This document shows positions 34,364 to 42,835 of a stretch of 64,000 bases of DNA, in pieces (position 1 is the first letter of the stretch; the number at the start of each line of letters is the position of its first letter). Made by a program: the position numbers and the translations under genes. The notes under the pieces were generated by a model. That model saw only the letters and a program-made list of their open reading frames with translations. It did not search any database and was not told the origin of the DNA. Source of the DNA: Paenibacillus glucanolyticus NBRC 15330 (lineage in GTDB: Bacteria > Bacillota > Bacilli > Paenibacillales > Paenibacillaceae); NCBI RefSeq assembly GCF_004000885.1, contig NZ_BIMC01000017.1, positions 1 through 64,000 of the forward strand, read 5' to 3'.

Positions 34364-35070
34364 TGGACTACGTAAATAGCGTGATTCAATACTTGAACGA
34401 TTACTTCGCCTATGTCATGCAGTACCAGGACGAAATATGGCAGGCTATTGGTCAGACGTTCGTGATGGTTGGCATTTCAATCGCTGCGGCGATATTACTG
34501 GGTCTTCCGGTAGGAACACTATTGTTTCTGTGCAGAAAAGGCCAGTTGTACGCGAATCGATGGTTGTTCACCTTATTGAACAGTCTGGTTAATGTCATCC
34601 GCTCGTTCCCGTTCTTGCTGCTGGTTGTCAGCATGATTCCACTGACCCGCCTGATTGTGGGCACATCGCTTGGGACGCTGGCAGCCGCTGTGCCGTTGTC
34701 TGTCATAGCCGTCGCTACGTATTCAAGATTAGTTGAGCAGTCTCTGCTCGAGGTGCCGAAGGAAGTGCTGGAGGCCGCCTCGTCGATGGGCGCTTCCAAG
34801 CTGCAGATGATTTTCAAGTTCCTCTACGTTGAGGCAAGGTCCGGACTCGTGCTTGGATTGACAACATCAACGATCAGCTTCATCTCGTATTCTACGGTTA
34901 TGGGCATCGTTGGCGGCGGCGGCGTCGGGGATTTTGCCATTCGTTACGGATACCAGCGGTTTGAGACCGAAATCATGGTGTTCACGATTATCATCATGAT
35001 CATTCTCGTGCAGTCGATCCAGTTTAGCGGGAGCTTGGCTTCAAGACTCCTCGACAAGAGAAGAAGCTAA
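34363..35070 (+). CDS. metI: Methionine ABC transporter permease
   Basis: A 235-residue membrane protein with five or six helices. MetI-type features are the N-terminal IGQTFVMVGISIAAAILLGLPVGT, VNVIRSFPFLLLVVSMIP, and the EAA loop EVLEAASSMGASKLQMIFKFL that contacts the ATPase. The start overlaps the metN stop by one base, so translation is coupled. MetQ follows after 72 bp. It forms the (MetI)2(MetN)2 complex in the cytoplasmic membrane. Confidence 0.93.
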   Translation: MDYVNSVIQYLNDYFAYVMQYQDEIWQAIGQTFVMVGISIAAAILLGLPVGTLLFLCRKGQLYANRWLFTLLNSLVNVIRSFPFLLLVVSMIPLTRLIVGTSLGTLAAAVPLSVIAVATYSRLVEQSLLEVPKEVLEAASSMGASKLQMIFKFLYVEARSGLVLGLTTSTISFISYSTVMGIVGGGGVGDFAIRYGYQRFETEIMVFTIIIMIILVQSIQFSGSLASRLLDKRRS

Positions 35071-35142
35071 GTTTTACGACCCTTTTTTGTTAGTAACACC
35101 TGTACCAGACCAACCTACAATTTTACCTGGGGGTAACCAACT

Positions 35143-35979
35143 ATGAATAAGAGATTACTACTGCTCGTACTGACGATCATGCTTGTGCTTGCCGGCTGCG
35201 GAGAGAAGGCAGCCAAGGAGGAAGCTCCTGAAAATGGAGCCCCTGAGACCAAAGAAGAAGTTACATTAAAAGTGGCCGCGCTCATCCCGCCGATGACTGA
35301 GGTGCTTGATCTCGTCAAGCCTATGCTAAAGGAAGAGGGCATTCATCTTGAAGTTCTGGTTCTGTCTGATAATGTCCAGCCTAACAATGCATTGGCGAAT
35401 AAAGAGGTGGATGCGAACTTCTTCCAGCATGTGCCGTACATGGAAGAATACAATGCAAACAACGGCTCGGAGCTTGTACCGGTAACACCGATCTATAATG
35501 CCGTTTTTGGGGCGTATTCCAAGAAGTATAAGACCATTGAGGAGCTTCCGGACGGTGCAACGATTGCGATCCCGAACGATCCTTCCAACATCGGCCGTTC
35601 CCTGGTCATGTTCGAGAAGAATGGTCTGATCAAGCTGAAGGAAGGCGTCGGGATCCAGGCCACGCAAGGGGATATTGTGGAGAACCCGCACAACTACAAA
35701 TTTACCGAGGTCGACCTGCTCATGCTGGCCCGTACCCTGGACGATGTCGATATGGTAGCCATGACACCGGCATATGCCAAACCGCTGGGACTCACGCCGA
35801 AGAAAGATGCCCTGGTCACAGAAGGCAATGACTCCGAGTTCACCATTACACTGGTAGCTCGCAAGGATAATGTAGACTCCGAGCCGATCCAGAAGCTGGC
35901 TGAAGCCATGACCAGTCCGGAAGTGAAGAAATTCTTCGAGGACAACTATTCCGAGATTGCACTGCCTGCATTTGAATAA
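35143..35979 (+). CDS. metQ: Methionine-binding lipoprotein
   Basis: A 278-residue substrate-binding lipoprotein of the NlpA/MetQ family. The signal peptide ends in a lipobox LAGC (C19 lipidated), followed by an acidic linker and the binding fold: KVAALIPPMTEVLDLVKPML, NVQPNNALANKEVDANFFQH and TEVDLLMLARTLDDVDM. The family residues that hold methionine (YMEEY, NDPSN) are visible. GGGGGTAACC precedes the ATG. It completes the importer with metN and metI. No terminator directly follows; the next hairpin is at 36113. Confidence 0.93.
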   Translation: MNKRLLLLVLTIMLVLAGCGEKAAKEEAPENGAPETKEEVTLKVAALIPPMTEVLDLVKPMLKEEGIHLEVLVLSDNVQPNNALANKEVDANFFQHVPYMEEYNANNGSELVPVTPIYNAVFGAYSKKYKTIEELPDGATIAIPNDPSNIGRSLVMFEKNGLIKLKEGVGIQATQGDIVENPHNYKFTEVDLLMLARTLDDVDMVAMTPAYAKPLGLTPKKDALVTEGNDSEFTITLVARKDNVDSEPIQKLAEAMTSPEVKKFFEDNYSEIALPAFE

Positions 35980-36112
35980 TGATGGGCTTACGCTTCATAT
36001 TGGGCCTTCGAACAGTTAACGGCCTCATCACATGGAATGGGTCATTTTCATCATGAGGGTTGCTCAATTGACAGATGTCACCTAATCAATAGGCTTGTTA
36101 GCTTTAAGAAAT

Positions 36113-36152
36113 GGCGGTGCTCAGGATGCTTATCCGTGCACCGCCGTTTCTT
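36113..36152 (+). terminator. Hairpin downstream of metQ
   Basis: GGCGGTGC (36113-36120) and GCACCGCC (36138-36145) pair perfectly, followed by GTTTCTTTG. Apart from this the 435 bp between metQ and pepT show no gene I would support. Confidence 0.6.
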
Positions 36153-36414
36153 TGTGTTTGGATCCTGCGGAAGAGGAAGAAACGATTCCGGACTCGAATC
36201 GTCTCTCAAGAGAAACAAGGGCATCGCAGGCGCTATGATTCTTTCTGCTGCGATCTTTGTCATGAATTGACCCAGAACATGACAACTGGATATAATTGAA
36301 GAGGTGATTTTCGACCTTTAGATAGTCTGTATTCAAGCTGGGAAGGTACTTCAAGGCTAGGCATTACATATCGCAGCATGTGTTGGTGATCAATAACTCG
36401 TATTGGAGCTGAGA

Positions 36415-37650
36415 ATGATGAAGAAGGAAGTTATCGACAGACTCATTACCTATGCACAAGTGGATACGCAATCAGACGAGAACAGCAATACTTGTCCTTC
36501 GACACCCGGACAGCTAACGCTTGCCGGCTTGCTCGTGGACGAACTGAAAGAGATCGGCATGCAGGAAGTCACCATGGATGAGAACGGCTATGTCATGGCC
36601 ACGCTTCCGGCTAACTCGGATAAAGCGATCCCGACCATTGGCTTTTTGGCACATATCGATACGGCGACTGATTTTACGGGTACCGGTGTCAAGCCGCAGA
36701 TTATAGAACACTATGATGGACTTGACATCATTCTGAATAGAGCACAGAATATAGTCCTTTCCCCGCGGGATTTTCCGGAGTTGAGCGGATACAAAGGCCA
36801 CACACTCGTAACAACGGATGGCACGACCTTGCTGGGGGCTGACGATAAAGCGGGCATTGCAGAGATTATGACAGCCATGGCGTACCTCATTCAACACCCT
36901 GAGCTTAAGCATGGAACAATCCGGGTTGCCTTCACGCCGGATGAAGAGATCGGTAGAGGACCTCATAAGTTCGACGTGGAGGCGTTCGGTGCAAAATACG
37001 CTTACACCATGGATGGCGGACCGCTCGGGGAGCTTCAATATGAAAGCTTTAACGCAGCAGCAGCGCTTGTTACTTGCAAAGGCAAGAACGTACATCCCGG
37101 TACAGCCAAAGGGAAAATGGTCAACGCCGCGAAAATCGCCATGGAGCTGAACCGCATGCTGCCTGTCGAAGAAGCGCCTGAACATACCGAAGGTTATGAA
37201 GGCTTCTACCATCTCTCTTCCATAGAAGGCGACGTGGAGCTGACCGAGCTTCGTTATATTATCCGTGATCATGACCGGGAGCTTTTTGAAGGAAGAAAGG
37301 CCAAACTCGCCTCTGTCGTGGAAGAGCTTCAGCACAAATATGGTGCCGAACGGATCGTACTGCAGATGAAAGACCAGTATTACAATATGCGAGAGAAAAT
37401 CGAGCCGGTCAAAGAGGTGGTGGATATCGCTCAGACAGCGATGGAGAAGCTTGGGATCAAGCCGATCATCGAGCCTGTGCGCGGTGGTACCGACGGATCA
37501 CAATTGTCTTACATGGGCCTGCCTACACCGAATATTTTCACTGGCGGGGAGAACTACCACGGCCGCTATGAATATGTATCGGCCGACAATATGGTATTGG
37601 CGGTCCAGACGATTATTGAGATTGTGCAGCTGTACGAGGCTCAGGCTTAA
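36415..37650 (+). CDS. pepT: Peptidase T (tripeptide aminopeptidase)
   Basis: A cytosolic zinc exopeptidase of family M20 releasing N-terminal residues from tripeptides, 411 residues as expected. Metal and catalytic motifs are LAHIDTA (first His and Asp), TLLGADDKAG (bridging Asp), FTPDEEIGRG (general base and metal Glu), YTMDGG and the late GGTDGSQLSYMGLPTPN with HGRYE. The dimerisation insert lies in the middle. The start ATG at 36415 has GGAG six bases upstream; ATG 36418 and TTG 36403 are alternatives. It may serve the use of peptides taken up by the importer at 47-53 kb. Confidence 0.95.
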   Translation: MMKKEVIDRLITYAQVDTQSDENSNTCPSTPGQLTLAGLLVDELKEIGMQEVTMDENGYVMATLPANSDKAIPTIGFLAHIDTATDFTGTGVKPQIIEHYDGLDIILNRAQNIVLSPRDFPELSGYKGHTLVTTDGTTLLGADDKAGIAEIMTAMAYLIQHPELKHGTIRVAFTPDEEIGRGPHKFDVEAFGAKYAYTMDGGPLGELQYESFNAAAALVTCKGKNVHPGTAKGKMVNAAKIAMELNRMLPVEEAPEHTEGYEGFYHLSSIEGDVELTELRYIIRDHDRELFEGRKAKLASVVEELQHKYGAERIVLQMKDQYYNMREKIEPVKEVVDIAQTAMEKLGIKPIIEPVRGGTDGSQLSYMGLPTPNIFTGGENYHGRYEYVSADNMVLAVQTIIEIVQLYEAQA

Positions 37651-37710
37651 GGTGAAACCGGGGGAGTTTACCCTCTTCGATTACTAGATTTGTTTAGGTT
37701 TAGCGACTTG

Positions 37711-37752
37711 GTATATGGCGAGAGATTGGATTCTCAATCTCTCGCCATATAC
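37711..37752. repeat. Perfect 18-bp hairpin between pepT and thiF
   Basis: GTATATGGCGAGAGATTG (37711-37728) and its exact reverse complement (37735-37752) enclose GATTCT. No U-tract follows on the plus strand. It may terminate pepT or control the thi operon. It does not match the TPP riboswitch consensus. Confidence 0.8.
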
Positions 37753-37828
37753 TGCGGATAACAAGCATCAATCAAAACTAAAAACATGAGGAAGGCATTG
37801 AGCAGGGCCATAGAGGAGGTGAGGCACG

Positions 37829-38839
37829 ATGCAGGAACGTTACTCCAGGCAAATGCTGTTTCAGCCGATAGGAGAAATCGGGCAGCGGAAAATCATGAAC
37901 AGCTCCGTACTAATTGTCGGGATGGGAGCATTGGGCACGGTGCTTGCCAATCATATGGTGCGCGCTGGTGTTGGGCGGGTCAGAATCGTTGACCGTGATT
38001 TTGTGGAAATGAGCAATTTGCAGCGGCAGCTGCTGTATGACGAGGAGGATGCAAGCAATGCCTATCCCAAAGTGGTGGCAGCCGAGAAAAAGCTGCGCAA
38101 AGTCAACTCCTCCATTGTGATCGAGGCGGTTGTGTCCGACGTTACGGGGGCCAATATCGAGGAACTGATCGATGGGATGGATCTTGTACTGGATGGTACG
38201 GACAATTTTCGGACCCGTTATTTGCTGAATGACGCCTGTTTCCGAAGCGGAATTCCCTTCATATATGGAGGCGCGGTGGGCTCTCGGGGGATGAGCGCGG
38301 TGTTTGTGCCAGGCGGCACCCCCTGCCTTCGCTGTTTTATCCAGTCGGCAGATACGGCCGGAGAGACCTGCGATATGATTGGCGTTATCGCTCCGGTTGT
38401 CGATATGGCGGCTTCCTATGAGGCGGTTGAAGCCCTCAAGCTGTTAGCGGATGACGGCACGAGCCGAAGAAACGGTCTGGTGACGTTCGATTTGTGGCAG
38501 AACCGCTACTATGAGATGAAGTTCGGCGAGCCTGACCGAAATTGCCCCTGCTGCCAGCTTAAGGTGTATCCGGCGCTTCAAGGGCATGAAGAAGATATAC
38601 TCACAATGTGCGGAAGAGATTCCGTGCAATTTGCCGGGAGCGGCCCGCTTGATCTGGATGTATGGCGAGGTAGACTGGAGGGAGCTTCACTGGAAGTGAA
38701 GGCTAATCCATATTTACTGCGTACGGTGCTGCCCGGCGGGGAGCGGCTTGTCTTATTTGCTGACGGACGTGTGTTGGTGCAGGGCTTGGATGATTTCGCC
38801 AGGGCCAGAACGCTCTATGACCGGTATGTTGGAGCATGA
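37829..38839 (+). CDS. thiF: ThiF/MoeB-type adenylyltransferase
   Basis: Adenylates the C-terminal Gly of the sulfur carrier ThiS in thiazole synthesis. The E1-like fold shows the nucleotide motif VLIVGMGALGTVLANHMVRAGVG, the ATP-gripping RDFVEMSNLQRQLLY and zinc cysteines in CLRC and CPCC. The 336 residues include a C-terminal extension of about 80 residues beyond the E1 domain, as in longer ThiF/MoeB proteins. GAGGAGGTG precedes the ATG. It is the first gene of thiF-thiE-thiS-thiG-thiO. It could also serve MoaD in molybdopterin synthesis, but the context favours thiamine. Confidence 0.9.
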   Translation: MQERYSRQMLFQPIGEIGQRKIMNSSVLIVGMGALGTVLANHMVRAGVGRVRIVDRDFVEMSNLQRQLLYDEEDASNAYPKVVAAEKKLRKVNSSIVIEAVVSDVTGANIEELIDGMDLVLDGTDNFRTRYLLNDACFRSGIPFIYGGAVGSRGMSAVFVPGGTPCLRCFIQSADTAGETCDMIGVIAPVVDMAASYEAVEALKLLADDGTSRRNGLVTFDLWQNRYYEMKFGEPDRNCPCCQLKVYPALQGHEEDILTMCGRDSVQFAGSGPLDLDVWRGRLEGASLEVKANPYLLRTVLPGGERLVLFADGRVLVQGLDDFARARTLYDRYVGA

Positions 38840-38918
38840 AATGAATGAGTATCCTGAATCAAAAAAGGACTCAGCATGTATCGTCCTTGTTGATGTTGTA
38901 TAGGGAGGAGGGGAAGCT

Positions 38919-39557
38919 TTGAAAGATTTTCGACTGTATGCCATTACCGGAGAACAGTTTCATCCCGGCCGGGATATGCTGGACGTGATGGAGCAAGCCA
39001 TTCTCGGCGGTGTGGATATCATTCAGCTGCGCGACAAAAAAAGCCCGAAAGCGGAAGTGCTTGCCAAAGCCAAAGCGCTTCGCAAGCTGACTTCTCGGTA
39101 TGATGTCACCTTTATCGTCAATGATTACGTGGATATTGCACTGGAAGCGGATGCCGACGGAATTCATCTGGGGCAGGGGGATATGCCGCTCACGGAAGCT
39201 CGAAGGCTAGTCGGTTCCAAAATCATCGGTATTTCTACACATGCGATAGAGGAAGCGCTGCTGGCAGAGTCGCAGGGCGCAGATTACATTGGGGTCGGTC
39301 CGGTGTACCGCACGGCCACCAAGGAGGATGTGGTGGATCCGGTTACGGAAGCGTATGTGAGAGAAGTGGCGCATGCGATCCAAATTCCTTTTGTGGCGAT
39401 TGGGGGCATTAAGCTGCACAATGTGGATCAAGTACTGATGGCAGGCGCCACGCGCATTTGCGCGGTGAGTGAAATTGTGGGCAGCAGCAACGTAAAGGGT
39501 ACCTGCGAGGCGTTCATTTCCAAGCTGGAGGCTAATAGCGCGAAGAGGAGGGAGTAA
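38919..39557 (+). CDS. thiE: Thiamine-phosphate synthase (ThiE/TenI family)
   Basis: A TIM-barrel protein of 212 residues. Conserved elements are IIQLRDKKSPKAE (binds HMP-PP), TFIVNDYVDIALEADADGIHLGQGD, GADYIGVGPVYRTATKED and FVAIGGIK. ThiE joins HMP-PP with thiazole phosphate, while TenI aromatises the thiazole; the QLRDK, LGQ and GPVYRTATK signatures are shared, so TenI remains possible because the other thi genes here are all thiazole genes. The start is TTG at 38919 following GGGAGGAGGGG. It lies 79 bp after thiF and 4 bp before thiS. Confidence 0.85.
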   Translation: MKDFRLYAITGEQFHPGRDMLDVMEQAILGGVDIIQLRDKKSPKAEVLAKAKALRKLTSRYDVTFIVNDYVDIALEADADGIHLGQGDMPLTEARRLVGSKIIGISTHAIEEALLAESQGADYIGVGPVYRTATKEDVVDPVTEAYVREVAHAIQIPFVAIGGIKLHNVDQVLMAGATRICAVSEIVGSSNVKGTCEAFISKLEANSAKRRE

Positions 39558-39561
39558 GGCG

Positions 39562-39762
39562 ATGCTGCTTAGGATCAATGGCGAGGAGCATGAGCTTCGC
39601 GATGTAAGAACCATTCTGGACGTTATTGAGTTTTTTGGTTTATTGGGCAAACCGGTTGTTGCCGAAGCTGATGGTAAGGTACTGACGGCCGAGCAGTGGC
39701 CGGATACCCCGGTAACCGCGAATATGTCGATTGAGCTTGTTCATTTCGTTGGAGGAGGTTGA
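39562..39762 (+). CDS. thiS: Sulfur carrier protein ThiS
   Basis: A 66-residue ubiquitin-like sulfur carrier ending in the obligatory Gly-Gly (HFVGGG). ThiF adenylates this end, a sulfur donor makes a thiocarboxylate, and ThiG consumes it. The beta-grasp layout (LRINGEEHEL...VVAEADGKVLTAEQW...ANMSIELVHFVGGG) is complete. The ribosome binding site GAGGAGGG overlaps the end of thiE. It sits between thiE and thiG in the operon, 3 bp ahead of thiG. Confidence 0.95.
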   Translation: MLLRINGEEHELRDVRTILDVIEFFGLLGKPVVAEADGKVLTAEQWPDTPVTANMSIELVHFVGGG

Positions 39763-39765
39763 GGC

Positions 39766-40548
39766 ATGATGAAGCCGGATTTACTGCGTATTGGCGATTA
39801 TGAGCTGCGATCCCGATTCTTGATTGGTACGGGTCTGTTTCCGAATCCTTATGTGCAGATGGAGGCTATCAAGGCTTCGGAAGCCGAAGTGCTGACGTTT
39901 GCGATTCGGCGAATCAATCTGGAGTCTTCGGCGGACGATTCCATTCTGCAGCATGTAGAAGAGGGCAAACATATATTTTTGCCTAATACCTCCGGGGCAA
40001 GCACGGCCGACGAAGCCGTTCGAATTGCGCGTTTGGCACGCGCATCCGGTCTGAGCGACTGGATCAAGGTAGAAATCAGCGCCAATGAACGTACACTCAT
40101 GCCGGACCCGATCGAAACGCTCAAAGCAACGGAAATTTTGGTCAAAGAAGGTTTCACCGTCCTTCCCTACACTTCGGATGACCCGGTGATATGCAAGCGG
40201 CTTGAGGAAGCAGGAGCGGCTGCGGTCATGCCCGGCGCTGCTCCGATCGGTACCGGTCTTGGCATCCTGAACGCCTATAACCTGGGGCTTATCGTTGAAG
40301 AGGCCCATGTGCCGATCATCGTTGATGCCGGCCTCGGTTCAGCAAGTGATGTGGCCCAAGCGATGGAGCTGGGTGTCAGCGGCGTGTTAATGAATACACC
40401 TGTGGCAAAAGCGAGGGATCCCGTTATGATGGCAACAGCAATGAAGCTGGCTATTCAAGCGGGAAGACAATCTTACCTGGCTGGCAGAATCGCCAGGAAG
40501 CAGTATGCTTCAGCGAGCAGCGGCTTTGACGAATTCATACTAAAGTAA
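39766..40548 (+). CDS. thiG: Thiazole synthase ThiG
   Basis: A cytosolic TIM-barrel enzyme making the thiazole phosphate from DXP, dehydroglycine and ThiS thiocarboxylate. ThiG marks include LRIGDYELRSRFLIGTGLF, LTFAIRRINLE, FLPNTSGASTADEAVRIARLAR, the Schiff-base Lys in DWIKVEI, FTVLPYTSDDPVICKRLEEAGAAAVMPGAAPIGTGLGI and VIVDAGLGSASDVAQAMELG. Its 260 residues are normal length. GGAGGTTGAGGC overlaps the thiS stop. Two adjacent ATGs occur, and the first is annotated. Confidence 0.96.
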   Translation: MMKPDLLRIGDYELRSRFLIGTGLFPNPYVQMEAIKASEAEVLTFAIRRINLESSADDSILQHVEEGKHIFLPNTSGASTADEAVRIARLARASGLSDWIKVEISANERTLMPDPIETLKATEILVKEGFTVLPYTSDDPVICKRLEEAGAAAVMPGAAPIGTGLGILNAYNLGLIVEEAHVPIIVDAGLGSASDVAQAMELGVSGVLMNTPVAKARDPVMMATAMKLAIQAGRQSYLAGRIARKQYASASSGFDEFILK

Positions 40549-40577
40549 AGGTTGATTGAAACAGAACTGAGGTAGAG

Positions 40578-41705
40578 ATGAGTCAGAATATTATCATTAT
40601 AGGCGGCGGAATCATTGGTTTATCCTGCGCATACGAGCTTCGAATGAGGGGCTTTGATGTTACCGTTTTGGAGGCGAGGCGCTGCGGCGGACAAGCCTCG
40701 GGAGCGGCGGCAGGCATGCTTGCCCCCTTCTCGGAAAATACAGAAGGCCCCGACGCATTTTTTAGATTATGTCAGTTTAGTTTGCTGTTATATCCGGAGT
40801 GGCAAGAGCAGATCAGATCCATATCCGGCGTGCATTTCGAATATGCGAATACGGGCAGCTTGCACATTGCCTATCATGCCGCAGACCTGCTGTCTCTTGA
40901 AGGGCGCCGGTTATGGCAGCGCCAATATGGATCATCCGGCGAGATCGTAAGCGGAGCCGAGCTGTTCCGTATGGAGCCGGCATTGTCGCGTGACGTGCTT
41001 GCCGCATTATATACGCCGGAGGAAAGCCACATATACGCTCCCGATTTCATCAGAGCATTGGAGCAGGCCTGCCGGATATCGGGAGTGCTCATTAAGGAAG
41101 AACTCGGAAGCATACGACTTGTGGAGTGGGACCGCCATATCGCCGTGTCGGCGGCGGACGGCACTGTCTTTTACGGAGATCGGCTGGTCGCAAGCACGGG
41201 TGCCTGGGCGCAGGAGCTGTCGGAGCAGTTGGGCCTCCCGATTCCGGTTTATCCCATTCGGGGGCAGATTTGCGCCTACAGAACGGAAACGCAGCCGCCT
41301 GTAAAGCATATGGTCTTTTTTAACCAAGGTTATTTGGTTGCCAAGGCGAATGGCACGATGGTGTGTGGTGCCTCCGAAGATGTTGCCGGATACGATACAT
41401 CGGTCACGGAAAGGGGAATCGAACGACTCCGAAACTGGAACAACAAGGTGCTTCCGTTTCTGGAAGGCCAACTCCCGTTTCACAGCTGGGCGGGGCTTCG
41501 GCCTGCCACCCAGGATGGTTATCCGCTCATAGGCCCCGTGGAAGGTGCAGAGCGGGTATTAATGGCCGCGGGGCATTACCGCAACGGAATTCTGCTTAGT
41601 CCGGTGACGGCCAAGTTTATTGCGGATTTCATCGAGAATCGTTGCGTGCCGTCCGAGGTGCGCGAGATGTTTTCCCCATCCCGATTCGCAAATGCATGGA
41701 TTTAG
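40578..41705 (+). CDS. thiO: Glycine oxidase ThiO
   Basis: An FAD-dependent amine oxidase (375 residues) converting glycine to dehydroglycine for ThiG. The N-terminal FAD motif is IIIIGGGIIGLSCAYELRMRGFDVTVLEA, followed by CGGQASGAAAGMLAP. Later come the FAD-contacting VASTGAWAQEL, the C-terminal HSWAGLRPATQDGYPLIGPV and AAGHYRNGILLSP. Presence of thiO rather than tyrosine-dependent ThiH means the pathway is aerobic. It is the last gene of the operon; the convergent AraC gene ends 35 bp beyond its stop, with no obvious hairpin between. Confidence 0.94.
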   Translation: MSQNIIIIGGGIIGLSCAYELRMRGFDVTVLEARRCGGQASGAAAGMLAPFSENTEGPDAFFRLCQFSLLLYPEWQEQIRSISGVHFEYANTGSLHIAYHAADLLSLEGRRLWQRQYGSSGEIVSGAELFRMEPALSRDVLAALYTPEESHIYAPDFIRALEQACRISGVLIKEELGSIRLVEWDRHIAVSAADGTVFYGDRLVASTGAWAQELSEQLGLPIPVYPIRGQICAYRTETQPPVKHMVFFNQGYLVAKANGTMVCGASEDVAGYDTSVTERGIERLRNWNNKVLPFLEGQLPFHSWAGLRPATQDGYPLIGPVEGAERVLMAAGHYRNGILLSPVTAKFIADFIENRCVPSEVREMFSPSRFANAWI

Positions 41706-41739
41706 ATGATGTTCAATCACCAGGGATTACATCGGATGT

Positions 41740-42639
41740 TTACGGATTCTGATGTTGACTCGTTCGCTCCCCCTTTTCCAGACTGAATTTATACTCGCTC
41801 GGGGTCATGCCTGTCCATCTGCGGAACTGCTTGGAGAAATAGAGCGCATCATTGAAACCGACAGAAGAGGCAATCTCGTGAATGGAGAAGGAGGATTTCA
41901 TCAGGGATTTGGCTTTCTCCATGCGTACCTTCATGAGGTATTGCATGGGGGATAGGCCGGTCTGCTGCTTAAATATTTTGGAGAGATGAGCCCGATGGTA
42001 CCCAAGCGTCTTGGCCATCTGATCAATGGATAGCTGCTGGTGATATTGGGTTGAAATCCATCGCTCGGTCTGCCTTACACCCCGTTCAATATCAGGCACG
42101 TCACGGGAGTTCGAAGGAAGGTGCTCGCGATTTAACATCGCCAGCTTATGGAGCAGCAGTCTGAGCCAACCAGATGCCTGGAGATCTTCAAGCCAGGGCT
42201 GGTCTGATTGGTTAAAGCCCAGACGGATATGGCGGTACATGGATGCCAGAGCGTCCAGTTCGGCCTCGTCCGTGCAAGGGATGATCGGTTTAGCCGGGGT
42301 GATACCCATGTCGGCCAGCAGCATGTGGGTTCCTTTTTCCTGCAAAGCGACCCAGTTGTAGTGCCACGGATTCCGCTCATGGGCTTCATAGCTGAAGAGA
42401 ACGCCTGGGAGGATCACGAAGGTATCGCCTGCTGTGCAGTGATGAACCGTCCCGGCGCATTCAAACACGCCTTCTCCGGTTAAGACCGTATGAATGAGGC
42501 AGTAATCATGAATGATGGGACCGATTTTATGACGTGGAACGGGCGTTCCTTCACCGCTGAACAGGAGGTTGAGATCGTGGCCGCCCGGTGAAGGATTCAT
42601 GCCTATCGTGTAGAGCGTATGGTCTGGCAGAATGGACAT
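41740..42639 (-). CDS. AraC-family regulator, divergent from alpha-galactosidase
   Basis: A 299-residue regulator. The N-terminal cupin-like sensor (about 1-160: GVFECAGTVHHCTAGDTFVILPG) is followed by the double HTH (LSIDQMAKTLGYHRAHLSKIFKQQTGLSPMQYLMKVRMEKAKSLM and the second helix pair). The start is ATG 42639 with AAAGGAGGCGAC upstream. It is divergent from melA at 42836 and most likely activates it in response to an alpha-galactoside; this is positional inference. An imperfect inverted repeat AAGACT/AGTCTT at about 42766-42790 in the intergenic region is a candidate binding site. Confidence 0.93.
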   Translation of the reverse strand: MSILPDHTLYTIGMNPSPGGHDLNLLFSGEGTPVPRHKIGPIIHDYCLIHTVLTGEGVFECAGTVHHCTAGDTFVILPGVLFSYEAHERNPWHYNWVALQEKGTHMLLADMGITPAKPIIPCTDEAELDALASMYRHIRLGFNQSDQPWLEDLQASGWLRLLLHKLAMLNREHLPSNSRDVPDIERGVRQTERWISTQYHQQLSIDQMAKTLGYHRAHLSKIFKQQTGLSPMQYLMKVRMEKAKSLMKSSFSIHEIASSVGFNDALYFSKQFRRWTGMTPSEYKFSLEKGERTSQHQNP

Positions 42640-42835
42640 ACAGCTGTCGCCTCCTTTAACGTGCACCGTAATCAATTTGTTGAAGCAGGATAATCTGTTA
42701 GGGCTAGCTTACATAATGAAACAACAAATGTCCATATCGCCCTTGTTTTGCTCCATATTCAAAAAAGACTGATTATCTTATAGTTAGTCTTGTGAAAGCG
42801 TATCTATTTATGGAGTTTAAGGAGGGCATTTATTT

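Noticed and set aside
36111..36299. Plus-strand frame after metQ
   Set aside because: It covers the hairpin at 36113-36152 and has low-quality Arg-rich translation; no ribosome binding site.
37651..37828. TPP riboswitch upstream of thiF
   Set aside because: The CTGAGA and other conserved blocks were looked for and not found.
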